This document shows positions 43,144 through 50,958 of a stretch of DNA of 64,000 bases, in pieces; position 1 is the stretch's first letter; the number at the start of each line of letters is the position of its first letter. A program made the position numbers and the translations under genes. Under the pieces are notes generated by a model. That model saw nothing but the letters and a program-made list of their open reading frames with translations, ran no database searches and was not told the DNA's origin. The stretch is taken from NCBI GenBank assembly GCA_965218055.1, contig CBDCKA010000002.1, positions 2,480,001-2,544,000 on the forward strand, read 5' to 3'. The stretch is from CBDBKE01 sp965218055 (GTDB taxonomy: Bacteria > Acidobacteriota > Terriglobia > JAJPHL01 > JAPKYU01).

Positions 43144-45351
43144 CTACACGGGGAGTTCAATTATAAAGCGGCTGCCAACCGGCCGATTTTCTTCCACGCG
43201 GATGGAGCCATTGTGCTCGGTAATAATGCGACTAACGATGGCCAGCCCCAGACCGGTGCCGCGCTGCCTGGTGGAGAAATAGGGGAGGAACAGTTTCTCC
43301 TTCAGTTCAGGAGTGACCCCGTGGCCGGTGTCGGCCAGCGTGATCTCTACAGCCTCCTCTCGCAGGTCCGCCGTGGAGATCCGCATTTCGCGCGCCAGAG
43401 AGTCTTCCATGGCCTCGGCGGCGTTGTCCACCAGGTTGATGATGACCCGCTTGAATTGATCCGGATCCAGATCTACTTGCGGCAGGTTGGGGCAGAGATC
43501 GAGTTTTACGCGGATTCCGTCCAGCCGTCCGTCAAACGCCGCAATAGCGTTCTCGACCACCGCGTTCAGGTCCGAAGGAACCAGCCGCACGGCGGGGAAA
43601 CGGGCCAACTGCGCAAACTCGTCCACCAGGCCCTTCAGCGTGGCCACTTCCCGGTCGATCAATCCCGAACATTCGCTGAGCACCCGGAGGGTTTCCTCGC
43701 CCCGCCCGCTCCAGGACGGCCCGGAGCGGGCGCGTTCCACATGCCGCCGGATGCGCTCGGCCGACAGCGCGATGGGCGTCAGGGGGTTCTTGATCTCGTG
43801 AGCGATGCGCTGGGCCACCTCGCGCCAGGCCGCGGCCTGTTGCGCATGCAACAGGTCGCTCATGTCCTCGAGGACCAGGATGTAGCCCAGGTTCTGCTCG
43901 CGGCCTCTGTGATGGGAGGAAGGATGCTCCAGAGCGGAAGCGGTCAAGGCCACGTTCCGAGTGCCACTGACCGTGGCCAGCTCGAACTGGCTGGTGACGG
44001 TGCCAAGGCGGGCTGAGCGCTTCAACAGGTGTTCCAGTTCGCGCATTGTGTCGGCAGGGAACAGGTCCCGCAACTGGCGCGCGGCCCGTGCGTGCTCGGT
44101 GCCCAGCAGCCGTTCCACGGCGGGATTGATCTTCAGCACCTCCTGGCTGGGGGAGAGGGAAACAACTCCGCTCGGAATGCTCTCCAGGATGGCCTCGGTA
44201 AAGCGCCTGCGCTGATCCAGTTCTGCATTAGCCCGCTCCAATTCTGAGCGGGAAGCCTCCAACTGCTGTCGGTTGGCTTCCAGTTGCGCCGTCATCTGGT
44301 TGAATGATTCCACCAGCACGGCCAGCTCGTCGACAGCCTCGGTTCGGACGCGGTGATCCAGGTGGCCCCGGGATAATTCGCGAGTGGCCTCGGCTAGGCT
44401 CTGGATGGGCACGGTGACCTGCTTGGAAAGAAATAGCGCTCCCCAGGTAGTGATAAACAGAATGATCACAGTCACCAGCGCCAGGATATAGATATACGCC
44501 TTGCGCAAGTCCTTGAACTCCGGATGGAGCCTCTGGTAGATCCTGAGCTCCCTTTCCATTTCCTCCAGCTTCTGGGGAACTGCGGCAGGCAGGCGGTTTG
44601 CTGCAATCAGCCAACCGTCTCCATGTTCCATCGGCACAACGGCGACGGCCAATTTGGTCCCCTCGAGATCAACCAGCCGGCTGAAGGACCCCGGGCCCGA
44701 GCGGGCAACGGGCCCGAAAAGAGGCAACAGGTCTGGCCCCGTGTCGGGGAAGCGCGCTCCCAGCCGGCCTTCCGGGGTGATCCAGACCAGGTAGTCCACT
44801 CCATGCACCCGAGCGGCATCGGACAACGTCGGTTCGCTGGCCGCGGGGTGTTCTGTCGTTGCGCGAGCCGATGACAGCGCTCGAGCAGCGCTGCGCGCGT
44901 CGGCGATGGTTTTTCGCGAAGCGTACTCGGAGAGCAGCGAGACAATTTCCCCCGTGTCCCGAGAGACCTTCTCAAAGGGCTGCCTGACCCACTTGTCCAC
45001 TGTGCGGTTCATCAAGACATAGGAAGAGTAGAACAGAAACACCACCGGCAGCAGCGACAGGGCCAGCGCCCCCGCCACCAGCTTGAACTTGAACTTGGAA
45101 CCGAGTACTCCCGCCCGGCGCTCGATGTACAGCTTCACGATGCTGCGGGTCAGGATGAACCCGAAGACCACGAACGCCAGCGAGACCAGCATCGAGAGCA
45201 CAAATAGCAAGATGGTCGTCTGGCTGTCGGCGGACCGGAAGAACGCAAACGGAATGTTCAGCGAGACCAGGCCGAAGATCAGGGCGGCCAGAATTGCCAC
45301 CACCGAACCCACAGTGATGAAGGACCTCTTCCGGCGGTTCTGTATGCCCAT
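43144..45351 (-). CDS. ntrY: Sensor histidine kinase, NtrY type
   Basis: A 735-residue membrane kinase. Three to four N-terminal membrane helices, a periplasmic sensor region (about 130-290), another helix, a HAMP domain (V-P-I-Q-S-L-A-E-A-T-R-E-L), a PAS domain, then the dimerisation domain with phospho-His in R-I-A-H-E-I-K-N-P-L-T-P-I, and the ATPase domain with N box N-L-V-D-N-A-A-E-A and G boxes D-T-G-H-G-V and G-T-G-L-G-L-A-I-V. This architecture is that of NtrY. The start at 45351 opens the basic N-terminus M-G-I-Q-N-R-R-K-R; the open frame extends 30 codons further without similarity. Confidence 0.92.
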   Translation of the reverse strand: MGIQNRRKRSFITVGSVVAILAALIFGLVSLNIPFAFFRSADSQTTILLFVLSMLVSLAFVVFGFILTRSIVKLYIERRAGVLGSKFKFKLVAGALALSLLPVVFLFYSSYVLMNRTVDKWVRQPFEKVSRDTGEIVSLLSEYASRKTIADARSAARALSSARATTEHPAASEPTLSDAARVHGVDYLVWITPEGRLGARFPDTGPDLLPLFGPVARSGPGSFSRLVDLEGTKLAVAVVPMEHGDGWLIAANRLPAAVPQKLEEMERELRIYQRLHPEFKDLRKAYIYILALVTVIILFITTWGALFLSKQVTVPIQSLAEATRELSRGHLDHRVRTEAVDELAVLVESFNQMTAQLEANRQQLEASRSELERANAELDQRRRFTEAILESIPSGVVSLSPSQEVLKINPAVERLLGTEHARAARQLRDLFPADTMRELEHLLKRSARLGTVTSQFELATVSGTRNVALTASALEHPSSHHRGREQNLGYILVLEDMSDLLHAQQAAAWREVAQRIAHEIKNPLTPIALSAERIRRHVERARSGPSWSGRGEETLRVLSECSGLIDREVATLKGLVDEFAQLARFPAVRLVPSDLNAVVENAIAAFDGRLDGIRVKLDLCPNLPQVDLDPDQFKRVIINLVDNAAEAMEDSLAREMRISTADLREEAVEITLADTGHGVTPELKEKLFLPYFSTRQRGTGLGLAIVSRIITEHNGSIRVEENRPVGSRFIIELPV

Positions 45352-45557
45352 AGGATTAGAGGCTAGAATACTACAAACCGTGGTCAGACGTAGCGAGCGC
45401 ACGGCTGGGTCAGGGTGCGCCGTACCCCTGCTGGGGGGCATGCGGCAGGAGCAGGAAAGGGCTATTGACCGCCGTTCCCAATTTGTATACTTTTAGGCAA
45501 TGCCGAGTGTAAGGGTGTCAAGGACTGATTTCTTTAGACACTGATTCTGAGAGTTTT

Positions 45558-46346
45558 TTACGCGACTAACGCATACCGTTTGGCGAATACCACAGGCGGC
45601 ATGTTGAGCGCGGAGTGAATCCGCGTGTTGTTGTAGTCCCACAGGGTGCGGTAGATCTCCGCCACTAGCTCCCCCAGTGTTTTGAAGCGGTTCGGATCTC
45701 CCAGGTCAACCTTGAATTTGTCGTAGAACGATTCCTGGTATCCGTTCTCCCAAGGGCACCCCGGGCGGCTCCGTGAAATCACGATGCCGCATCCATCAAG
45801 GATTTCAGTGAACGCCATCGCGTCATACTCCCTCCCGTTGTCGGAGTGGAATAGATCCGGGCGCGGATGATGGAGCAGGGCGTTGGAAAGCGCCTGAATG
45901 GTGAGCGCGGCTCCCTTTCTCACCGCAACCTGGATTCCCAGGATCCGGCGGGTGTAGAGATCGATCACGGTCGCCACATAGACCTTCTTTCCGTGCTGCA
46001 CGAACTCGGTGAAGTCCGTTGCCCAGATGTGGTTTGCATATGCGGGCATGAGCGCGAGCAGGAGGTTGGGATAGGTCCGGGAAACCTTGGATTTTCTCCA
46101 TTTTCTGCCTCTCCTGCGGTAGGGCTTGATGCCAAACAGACGCATGACCCTCTGCGCCCGCTGGCGGCAGAGTCCCAGTGCCGTAGCAATTCGCCGGGAG
46201 CCGTAGGAGGGATGGATCTGCAGCTCTTCTTCCAGGCGGACCTTGAGGCGCCAGTCCTTCTCCTTCATTCTTGGGACGTAATACAGGCTCGCGCGGGATA
46301 TGCCAAGGGCTCGGGCAAGCGCTGATTTGTTTCTTCCTTCGCTCAA
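45558..46346 (-). CDS. IS3-family transposase OrfB (copy 3)
   Basis: A DDE transposase of about 262 residues with the rve integrase core: first Asp in W-A-T-D-F-T-E-F, second Asp in H-S-D-N-G-R-E-Y, and Glu in W-E-N-G-Y-Q-E-S-F-Y-D-K-F-K. It is normally made as an OrfAB fusion by -1 slippage at A AAA AAC near the end of orfA; a TTG overlapping the orfA stop (46346) could also start it. One Ala/Thr change (W-A-T-D for W-A-A-D) separates it from copy 2. Confidence 0.9.
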   Translation of the reverse strand: MSEGRNKSALARALGISRASLYYVPRMKEKDWRLKVRLEEELQIHPSYGSRRIATALGLCRQRAQRVMRLFGIKPYRRRGRKWRKSKVSRTYPNLLLALMPAYANHIWATDFTEFVQHGKKVYVATVIDLYTRRILGIQVAVRKGAALTIQALSNALLHHPRPDLFHSDNGREYDAMAFTEILDGCGIVISRSRPGCPWENGYQESFYDKFKVDLGDPNRFKTLGELVAEIYRTLWDYNNTRIHSALNMPPVVFAKRYALVA

Positions 46347-46603
46347 TTGTTTTTTTGAGTCATGGAGAGCTTGAGCGTGATCTCGCCCACGAGTTCCAGG
46401 AGTTCTCTGTTCTGCTTCTGAAGTCGGGAGAACTCCGCCCAGGACGGGGCACCGGTTGCTCCTTTTACCATCCAACCATAGATGCTCCCTTCAGAAATAC
46501 CGTGATCCTTGGCGGCCTGGGCCACCGAGATGCCTTCTTCCTTGACGCGGCGTAGGATATCGGCTTTTACGTCAGCTGCAATACGATGATGTTTTTTGTT
46601 CAT
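46343..46603 (-). CDS. IS3-family transposase OrfA (copy 3)
   Basis: The same 86-residue helix-turn-helix protein as in copies 1 and 2. Its last codons (C-A-A A-A-A A-A-C) contain the slippery heptamer A AAA AAC that would move ribosomes to the orfB frame. ATG at 46603. Confidence 0.9.
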   Translation of the reverse strand: MNKKHHRIAADVKADILRRVKEEGISVAQAAKDHGISEGSIYGWMVKGATGAPSWAEFSRLQKQNRELLELVGEITLKLSMTQKNN

Positions 46604-46660
46604 ATGACACCAGGGTAGTTAATTCCCAACCTCAGTGTCTAAATTACCCAGTCCAGGGCA

Positions 46661-47005
46661 AGTCGAGGAATCATCAATGGGCTCGGTGACCGAGCGCAGC
46701 GTTGTGTGCAGGCTCGCCAGTTGCGCCCGGAGAACGACATGGTGGTAGCGTTCGCGGGCGAAGCGGTTTACGGCGTAAACGATAACAGCATGGATGCGTC
46801 CTTTGTTTTGACGGCAGTAGGCGAGCAGTTTCTTGAGTTCCGTTCTGTTGGCCGTTTTTGCCGACTCGCCCTGCTCGACGAAAACCCTATCCACCTTGTA
46901 ACCATGACGATCGCAGTATTCCTTGCATGCCTTTTCCTAGATCGGCAAGCTCAGGTTCTGAACCTGATCCTTGGTCGATACACGGCAGTAGATAACCGCC
47001 TTCAT
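46661..47005 (-). pseudogene. Serine recombinase (resolvase family), broken
   Basis: Starting at an ATG (47005) it reads M-K-A-V-I-Y-C-R-V-S-T-K-D-Q, the opening of large and small serine recombinases with the catalytic Ser, then L-S-L-P-I followed by an in-frame TAG (46937-46939) where Gln would be expected. It continues E-K-A-C-K-E-Y-C-D-R-H-G-Y and V-Y-A-V-N-R-F-A-R-E-R-Y. It ends at 46661 where the IS3 copy starts. Both a nonsense mutation and the insertion thus disable it; the DNA-binding part is gone. Confidence 0.85.
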
Positions 47006-47024
47006 CGGCCTCAATGGTTCCGCT

Positions 47025-47219
47025 CTAGTTGACGCGCCCACCATTGCTCGTTTCCCGTCCCTTGTGGACCCACTCAAGCAAAGCAGATTTCTCAGCTTCG
47101 GTTCGGCACACGTTACCCTCACACTCCATGACGCCTGCCCGTTCTTCAATCCCGTTTCGTATTTTTTCTCTACGAGTTCGCGCCCTATCCGGACTAACTT
47201 TTCCAGGAAGTTGAACCAC
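47025..47219 (-). CDS. Small hypothetical protein upstream of the recombinase relic
   Basis: A 64-residue open frame with a plausible composition: basic N-terminal half (R-A-R-T-R-R-E-K-I-R-N-G-I) and E-E-R-A-G-V-M-E-C-E-G-N-V-C-R-T-E-A-E-K-S-A, which resembles short ORFs of mobile elements (an E-R-A-x-I-M-E-x-D-G-x-x-x-R-x-E-A-E pattern). It lies just before, and in the same direction as, the serine recombinase. It could be a remnant itself; moderate to low confidence. Confidence 0.4.
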   Translation of the reverse strand: MVQLPGKVSPDRARTRREKIRNGIEERAGVMECEGNVCRTEAEKSALLEWVHKGRETSNGGRVN

Positions 47220-47311
47220 AGAGGGGCGTTGGTAGCACTAGGTGGACCAAAAGGCCCCTGAGGGCATCCCTTCAGGCCCTCTTACCCGGGTCCTGTAGCC
47301 GGCTCAGCTGA

Positions 47312-47575
47312 AGTTCCTTCCCGAAAGGATAGGTAAACGCTAACCGACTAGAAGCTATCTCATAAATGCCCTTTAGCGCCGCTAACCCGCTGAATTTCTG
47401 GCATTTGAGGTCGCCGGTACCATTTATGAGATGGCTTCTAGTGGGGACTTATCCACTCTCGGCATTAAGTGACGCTGCCTCAAGGGAGGCACTTGTCCGG
47501 TAAGCCGACTATACGTCCAAGTGACCGGGATTGATAAACGCTAGCCCGTTAGTTGGGACCTATCCGGTATTGCTC
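47312..47575 (+). repeat. Long copy of the main dispersed repeat, interrupted by a MITE
   Basis: It contains, in order, CCGAAAGGATAGGTAAACGC, TAACCGACTA, the 86-bp insertion at 47352-47437, GGGGACTTATCCACTCTC, GTGACGCTGCCTCAAGG, GGCACTTGTCCGGTAAGCC, GACTATACGTCCAAGTGACC, GGGATTGATAAACGCTAG and GGGACCTATCCGGTATTG. All of these recur in other copies. It is the longest colinear version in the window and the best reference for the family. Confidence 0.65.
47352..47437. mobile_element. 86-bp MITE with CTAG target duplication (IS5-like)
   Basis: The ends are AAGCTATCTCATAAATG and, inverted, AAGCCATCTCATAAATG: a 17-bp terminal repeat with one mismatch. It is flanked by CTAG on both sides (47348-47351 and 47438-47441). 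The related repeat copy at 59.9 kb reads AACCGACTAGTGG on its minus strand without any insert, so it preserves the empty site. Four-base CTAG-like targets are typical of the IS5 group. It encodes nothing and would need a transposase in trans. Confidence 0.85.
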
Positions 47576-47621
47576 ATATGTGTCATTGGCAGGATCAGCA
47601 GCTACCGGGGAGATCCCACTT

Positions 47622-49193
47622 TCACCACCACGGGAACTCTTCCTCAGACACGAATCGCTTGACTTTGCGATACAGCGTCTTGCCGCTGCGATACTGGCCG
47701 CGCTGATACAGCGGCGCGTACCTGCCTGGCGGATCGACGTGGACCACCTCGTTGCCCCGAACCATAAAGGTATAGTCGAAACCCTCGATCGTGCGCTTCT
47801 CGGTCCGCTCGGAGATCGGGAATGTCATCACCACTTTCTGACTCTTGCTGACCTTGCCAATCTTTGCGTAGCGCCCGTCGAATGACAACGGGCGTGCCTG
47901 GTCGTCGACGGTGCACTCCACTTCACCGGGCTTGACCCATTCGGGGATGCGCATCTCCAGCTCCAGGGGGCGCTTGACGGACACATCCACGCGACCCGTA
48001 TAGGGGATGTAACTGTCGATGTCAGCCCATTTCGAGGCGCGATTGAGCAACAGGTGAACGCGGAGCCGGCCTTTCTCGAACGAAATCATGTCTCGCCAGA
48101 CGCTGAACAGACCCCGAGCGCCCGAGGCCGTGCAGCAGTTCATGATCGTGTAGAGGATATTGTGAGTATTCCCGCCCCACCAGTCTTCAGCTCCAACCCA
48201 ATCGTTGGGCGTCGGCCATCCCGCGAACGCGCCAACAGTGCGTTCGGCCACCCGATCCGTCGTGCGCTGAGGATTCTTGAAGAAATCCTCGTCGGTCTTG
48301 GAGCGGGAGTAGTCCAGATGGCCGTCGCTCACCCAACCGACCTGCGTGAGCTGGTTCTCGGCTAGCTGGTTGCGCGTCCAGCGGTCGACATCGTCCCACT
48401 TATCGATCCCAATCTTGGAAAGGGTCACCGCCGCGATCACCATGTCCGCCACCTGGCAGGTCTCCGCTGTCTGCGCGCCGATGTACTCATCGTACGTGAC
48501 CATCGGGAAAAATCCGACCAACGTTTCGCTCTTGCTGATTCCCCACTCGTAGGCTTTCACGGCCCGGTCCAGCAGTTGTTTGTTGCCGGTCTGCATGTGG
48601 ACATACAGGCAGGCCAGAATGTTCGTCGCGTGCGTGTGGAAATGGGCGTACTGGTGTTTCTCCGCCCCTGGCCCCAAGCCCATACCCTTACTCGGCTTGA
48701 AGCGCCCGCTGGGCTCGTTGTACTCGACCTTGAACATGTTATAGTTCATCATTTTCTCGGCCAGCCTGGATGCCGCCGGATCTTTCAGTGCGCGATCGTA
48801 CATGGCCAGATACTGGGCGATCCACGCCTGCGTTCCCGTCTGATAGACGGTCAGCGGCTTCTTGGGCTTCACCGCGGGCTGTTCCGGCGATTTGGTGGTG
48901 CTGAATACATAGGCCTGATCCCCCTCGACAATGGCTACTTTCTTGTAGCCCTCCACCAGTTTGCGTGCCGCCTCGGCGTATGGCCCTTGGGGGTCCTTCT
49001 GGGCATAGATCAGAAACGCCGCGACCGTCCGCGCCACGCCGAAACCGATCAGGGAAAAATGTTTGATGTTTGTATCCTCGGGGTAGCCTTCCGGAATCTT
49101 CGCAATGATCCAGTCACGTCCGGTAGTGGGCGTGTAGAGGATTCCATCCGGTCCCTGCATTTTTAGAAGGGTGGTCTCAACCCATCGACGCAA
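47622..49193 (-). pseudogene. GH127-like secreted glycosidase, C-terminal part (gene split by IS30)
   Basis: 523 residues, the C-terminal three quarters of a protein whose N-terminus lies at 50401-50901. Homologous throughout to the intact gene at 50959-52965. It carries E-T-C (in T-A-E-T-C-Q-V-A-D-M) and C-C (in I-M-N-C-C-T-A-S-G-A-R), the positions of the zinc/Cys-nucleophile site of GH127 beta-L-arabinofuranosidases. A C-terminal beta-domain with L-E-M-R-I-P-E-W is also GH127-like. Removing the IS and one 7-bp duplicate joins the codons in frame to give a 690-residue protein. Confidence 0.85.
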
Positions 49194-49200
49194 CACTTTG
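49194..49200 (+). other. Left 7-bp target duplication of the IS30-family element
   Basis: CACTTTG here equals CACTTTG at 50401-50407. The element occupies 49201-50400. The duplication proves transposition into the glycosidase gene, not recombination. Confidence 0.8.
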
Positions 49201-50400
49201 CCTTGAAAGGAGGAGGTGGAGTGTATGCGGATGAAGCAAAGAGCTCGTCGCGGTTACACGCTGGCGGAACTGGAGGAGGTGTGGGATCGGTGGAAACGAG
49301 GGGAGTCGCTCAAGTCGATTGGACGAGTGTTTGGTAAGCAGCCATCGTCTGTTTACCATCAGCTTGCTCCGTACGGAGGCATCCGTCCTCGGCCACCACG
49401 CCGTTCATGTTGGGCACTGACGTTGTCGGAGCGCGAAGAGATCTCTCGAGGCATTGCGGCACATCAATCGATACGATCCATCGCCGGGTTGCTGGGTCGC
49501 TCACCATCGACGGTGAGCCGGGAGATTCGGCGGAATGGCGGCGATAATGACTATCGAGCAGCGGAGGCCGATGAGCAAGCCGGGGAGAGGGCCCGCCGGC
49601 CGAAGCGGTGTCAGCTGGTCAAGCATCCACAACTACGACGGGTAGTGGCCAGAAAGCTCAGCATAAACTGGTCGCCTGAGCAGATCGCCAGCTGGCTGAA
49701 ACGAGCCTATCCGAAGGATCCGTCCTCTCACGTGTCTCACGAGACCATCTACCGCAGCCTGTTTGTTCAAGCCCGCGGTGCGCTGAAGGCCGAGCTGATG
49801 CAGCATCTGCGGTCAAAGCGGACGATTCGTCGATCCCGACATGCAAGTCTGAGAGGCCATGGACGAGGACAGATCACCGACATCGTATCGATCCGTGAGC
49901 GCCCGGCCTCGGTCGAAGATCGTGCCGTGCCCGGTCATTGGGAAGGCGATCTGCTGTCCGGATCGAAGAACAGCCACATTGCGACTCTGGTCGAACGTCA
50001 TACGCGCTACGTGATGCTTACGAAAGTATCCAGCAAGAAAACGGAGACGGTCGTGTCGGCGCTCATCAAGCACGCGAAGAAGCTGCCGACGGAACTGTAC
50101 AAATCTCTGACTTGGGATCGAGGCCTGGAGCTCGCCGAGCATCGACGGTTCACGTTGGCGACCGACATTGACGTATACTTCTGTGATCCTCAGAGTCCAT
50201 GGCAGCGCGGTTCGAATGAGAACACCAACGGTCTACTCCGACAGTACTTCCCCAAGGGAACGGACTTGTCGGTGCACTCTCAGGCGCATCTGAACAAGGT
50301 GGCACGTCAGCTGAACGAACGGCCCCGTCAGACGCTGGAGTTTGAAACTCCGGCAGAACGATTTAACGCTTGTGTTGCATCGACCGGTTGAGCTGGCAAG
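49201..50400 (+). mobile_element. IS30-family insertion sequence (1200 bp)
   Basis: It is bounded by the 7-bp direct repeat CACTTTG. It contains one long transposase gene covering nearly the whole length. The termini start CCTTGAAAGG and end GCTGGCAAG; an inverted repeat is poor by eye, limited to a few bases. Inserted in the opposite orientation to the glycosidase gene that it splits. Confidence 0.88.
49225..50391 (+). CDS. IS30-family transposase
   Basis: A 388-residue transposase. It has an N-terminal helix-turn-helix, then the second one typical of IS30 (S-E-R-E-E-I-S-R-G-I and R-S-P-S-T-V-S-R-E-I-R-R-N-G-G). The catalytic core has Asp in H-W-E-G-D-L-L, Asp in T-W-D-R-G-L-E and Glu in N-E-N-T-N-G-L-L-R-Q-Y-F-P-K-G-T, all intact. 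The ATG at 49225 is 8 bases after AGGAGG; GTG at 49216 overlaps that site and is less likely. It looks functional. Confidence 0.93.
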   Translation: MRMKQRARRGYTLAELEEVWDRWKRGESLKSIGRVFGKQPSSVYHQLAPYGGIRPRPPRRSCWALTLSEREEISRGIAAHQSIRSIAGLLGRSPSTVSREIRRNGGDNDYRAAEADEQAGERARRPKRCQLVKHPQLRRVVARKLSINWSPEQIASWLKRAYPKDPSSHVSHETIYRSLFVQARGALKAELMQHLRSKRTIRRSRHASLRGHGRGQITDIVSIRERPASVEDRAVPGHWEGDLLSGSKNSHIATLVERHTRYVMLTKVSSKKTETVVSALIKHAKKLPTELYKSLTWDRGLELAEHRRFTLATDIDVYFCDPQSPWQRGSNENTNGLLRQYFPKGTDLSVHSQAHLNKVARQLNERPRQTLEFETPAERFNACVASTG

Positions 50401-50901
50401 CACTTTGGTCCACGCCGTTTCCACGTTCATGTTCTGCAGGCTGCCGCACATCATTCGCAGCAGCGGCAAAACCTCTGAGAACTTTCCCTGGCAGTGCATG
50501 TCGCTGGCGCTGTGATTCATGGCCGGTGGTTGCGACATGTGGGAGACCCCGAAATACATCTCATAGTCGATATTGGGATTGGTCATGCTGGTCACTCCAT
50601 GGATGGCCAGGCGTGCCCGCTCAGCCAGGTCCAGGGTGGCCGGTACCAGCGCATCGTAGTACTCGCCGGGATACTCGGGGTCCTTGAAATCCGGTATGTC
50701 TGGATTGATGTATTCGATGCCGGCCGGCCGCGGCGGATCGGGCAGGGAAATGGATTTGCCGACGGAAGCTCTCCATTGTGGAGCTTCCTCGCCAGCATGC
50801 AACCCAAGTCCCGCTATTCCCGGCCATGCCGCCAGCAGCGGCACGCTGGAGTAGCCGAGGAATCTCCGTCGGCTGATTTCCCCGCGATTTCTATTCCTCA
50901 T
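50401..50901 (-). pseudogene. GH127-like secreted glycosidase, N-terminal part (split by IS30)
   Basis: 167 residues up to the insertion point. It begins with a twin-arginine-type signal (E-I-S-R-R-R-F-L-G-Y) after AAAGGAGG, so the protein was exported through Tat, unlike its neighbour at 50959-52965, which has a Sec-type signal. The following region (R-P-A-G-I-E-Y-I-N-P, then Y-Y-D-A-L-V-P-A-T-L-D-L-A-E-R-A-R-L-A-I) closely matches that neighbour, showing tandem duplication. The open frame beyond 50401 runs into IS DNA and is meaningless. Confidence 0.85.
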
Positions 50902-50958
50902 GGATTGCCTCCTTTCGACAGATGGCCGACACACCATCGAGTTGAACTCCAGCACTTC

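Larger units (their letters stand above)
45516..46660 (-). mobile_element. IS3-family element, copy 3 (complete, 1145 bp)
   Basis: Terminal inverted repeats of 29 bases start TGCCCTGGACTGGG at the orfA end (46660) and TGTCAAGGACTGATT at the other end (45516). Both finish in TTTAGACACTGA; they begin with TG as is usual for IS3. Both reading frames and the frameshift signal are intact. The 3-bp flanks differ (GGG versus AGT in plus-strand order), so no target duplication is visible, suggesting a rearrangement after insertion. It cuts the serine recombinase relic at 46661. Confidence 0.92.
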
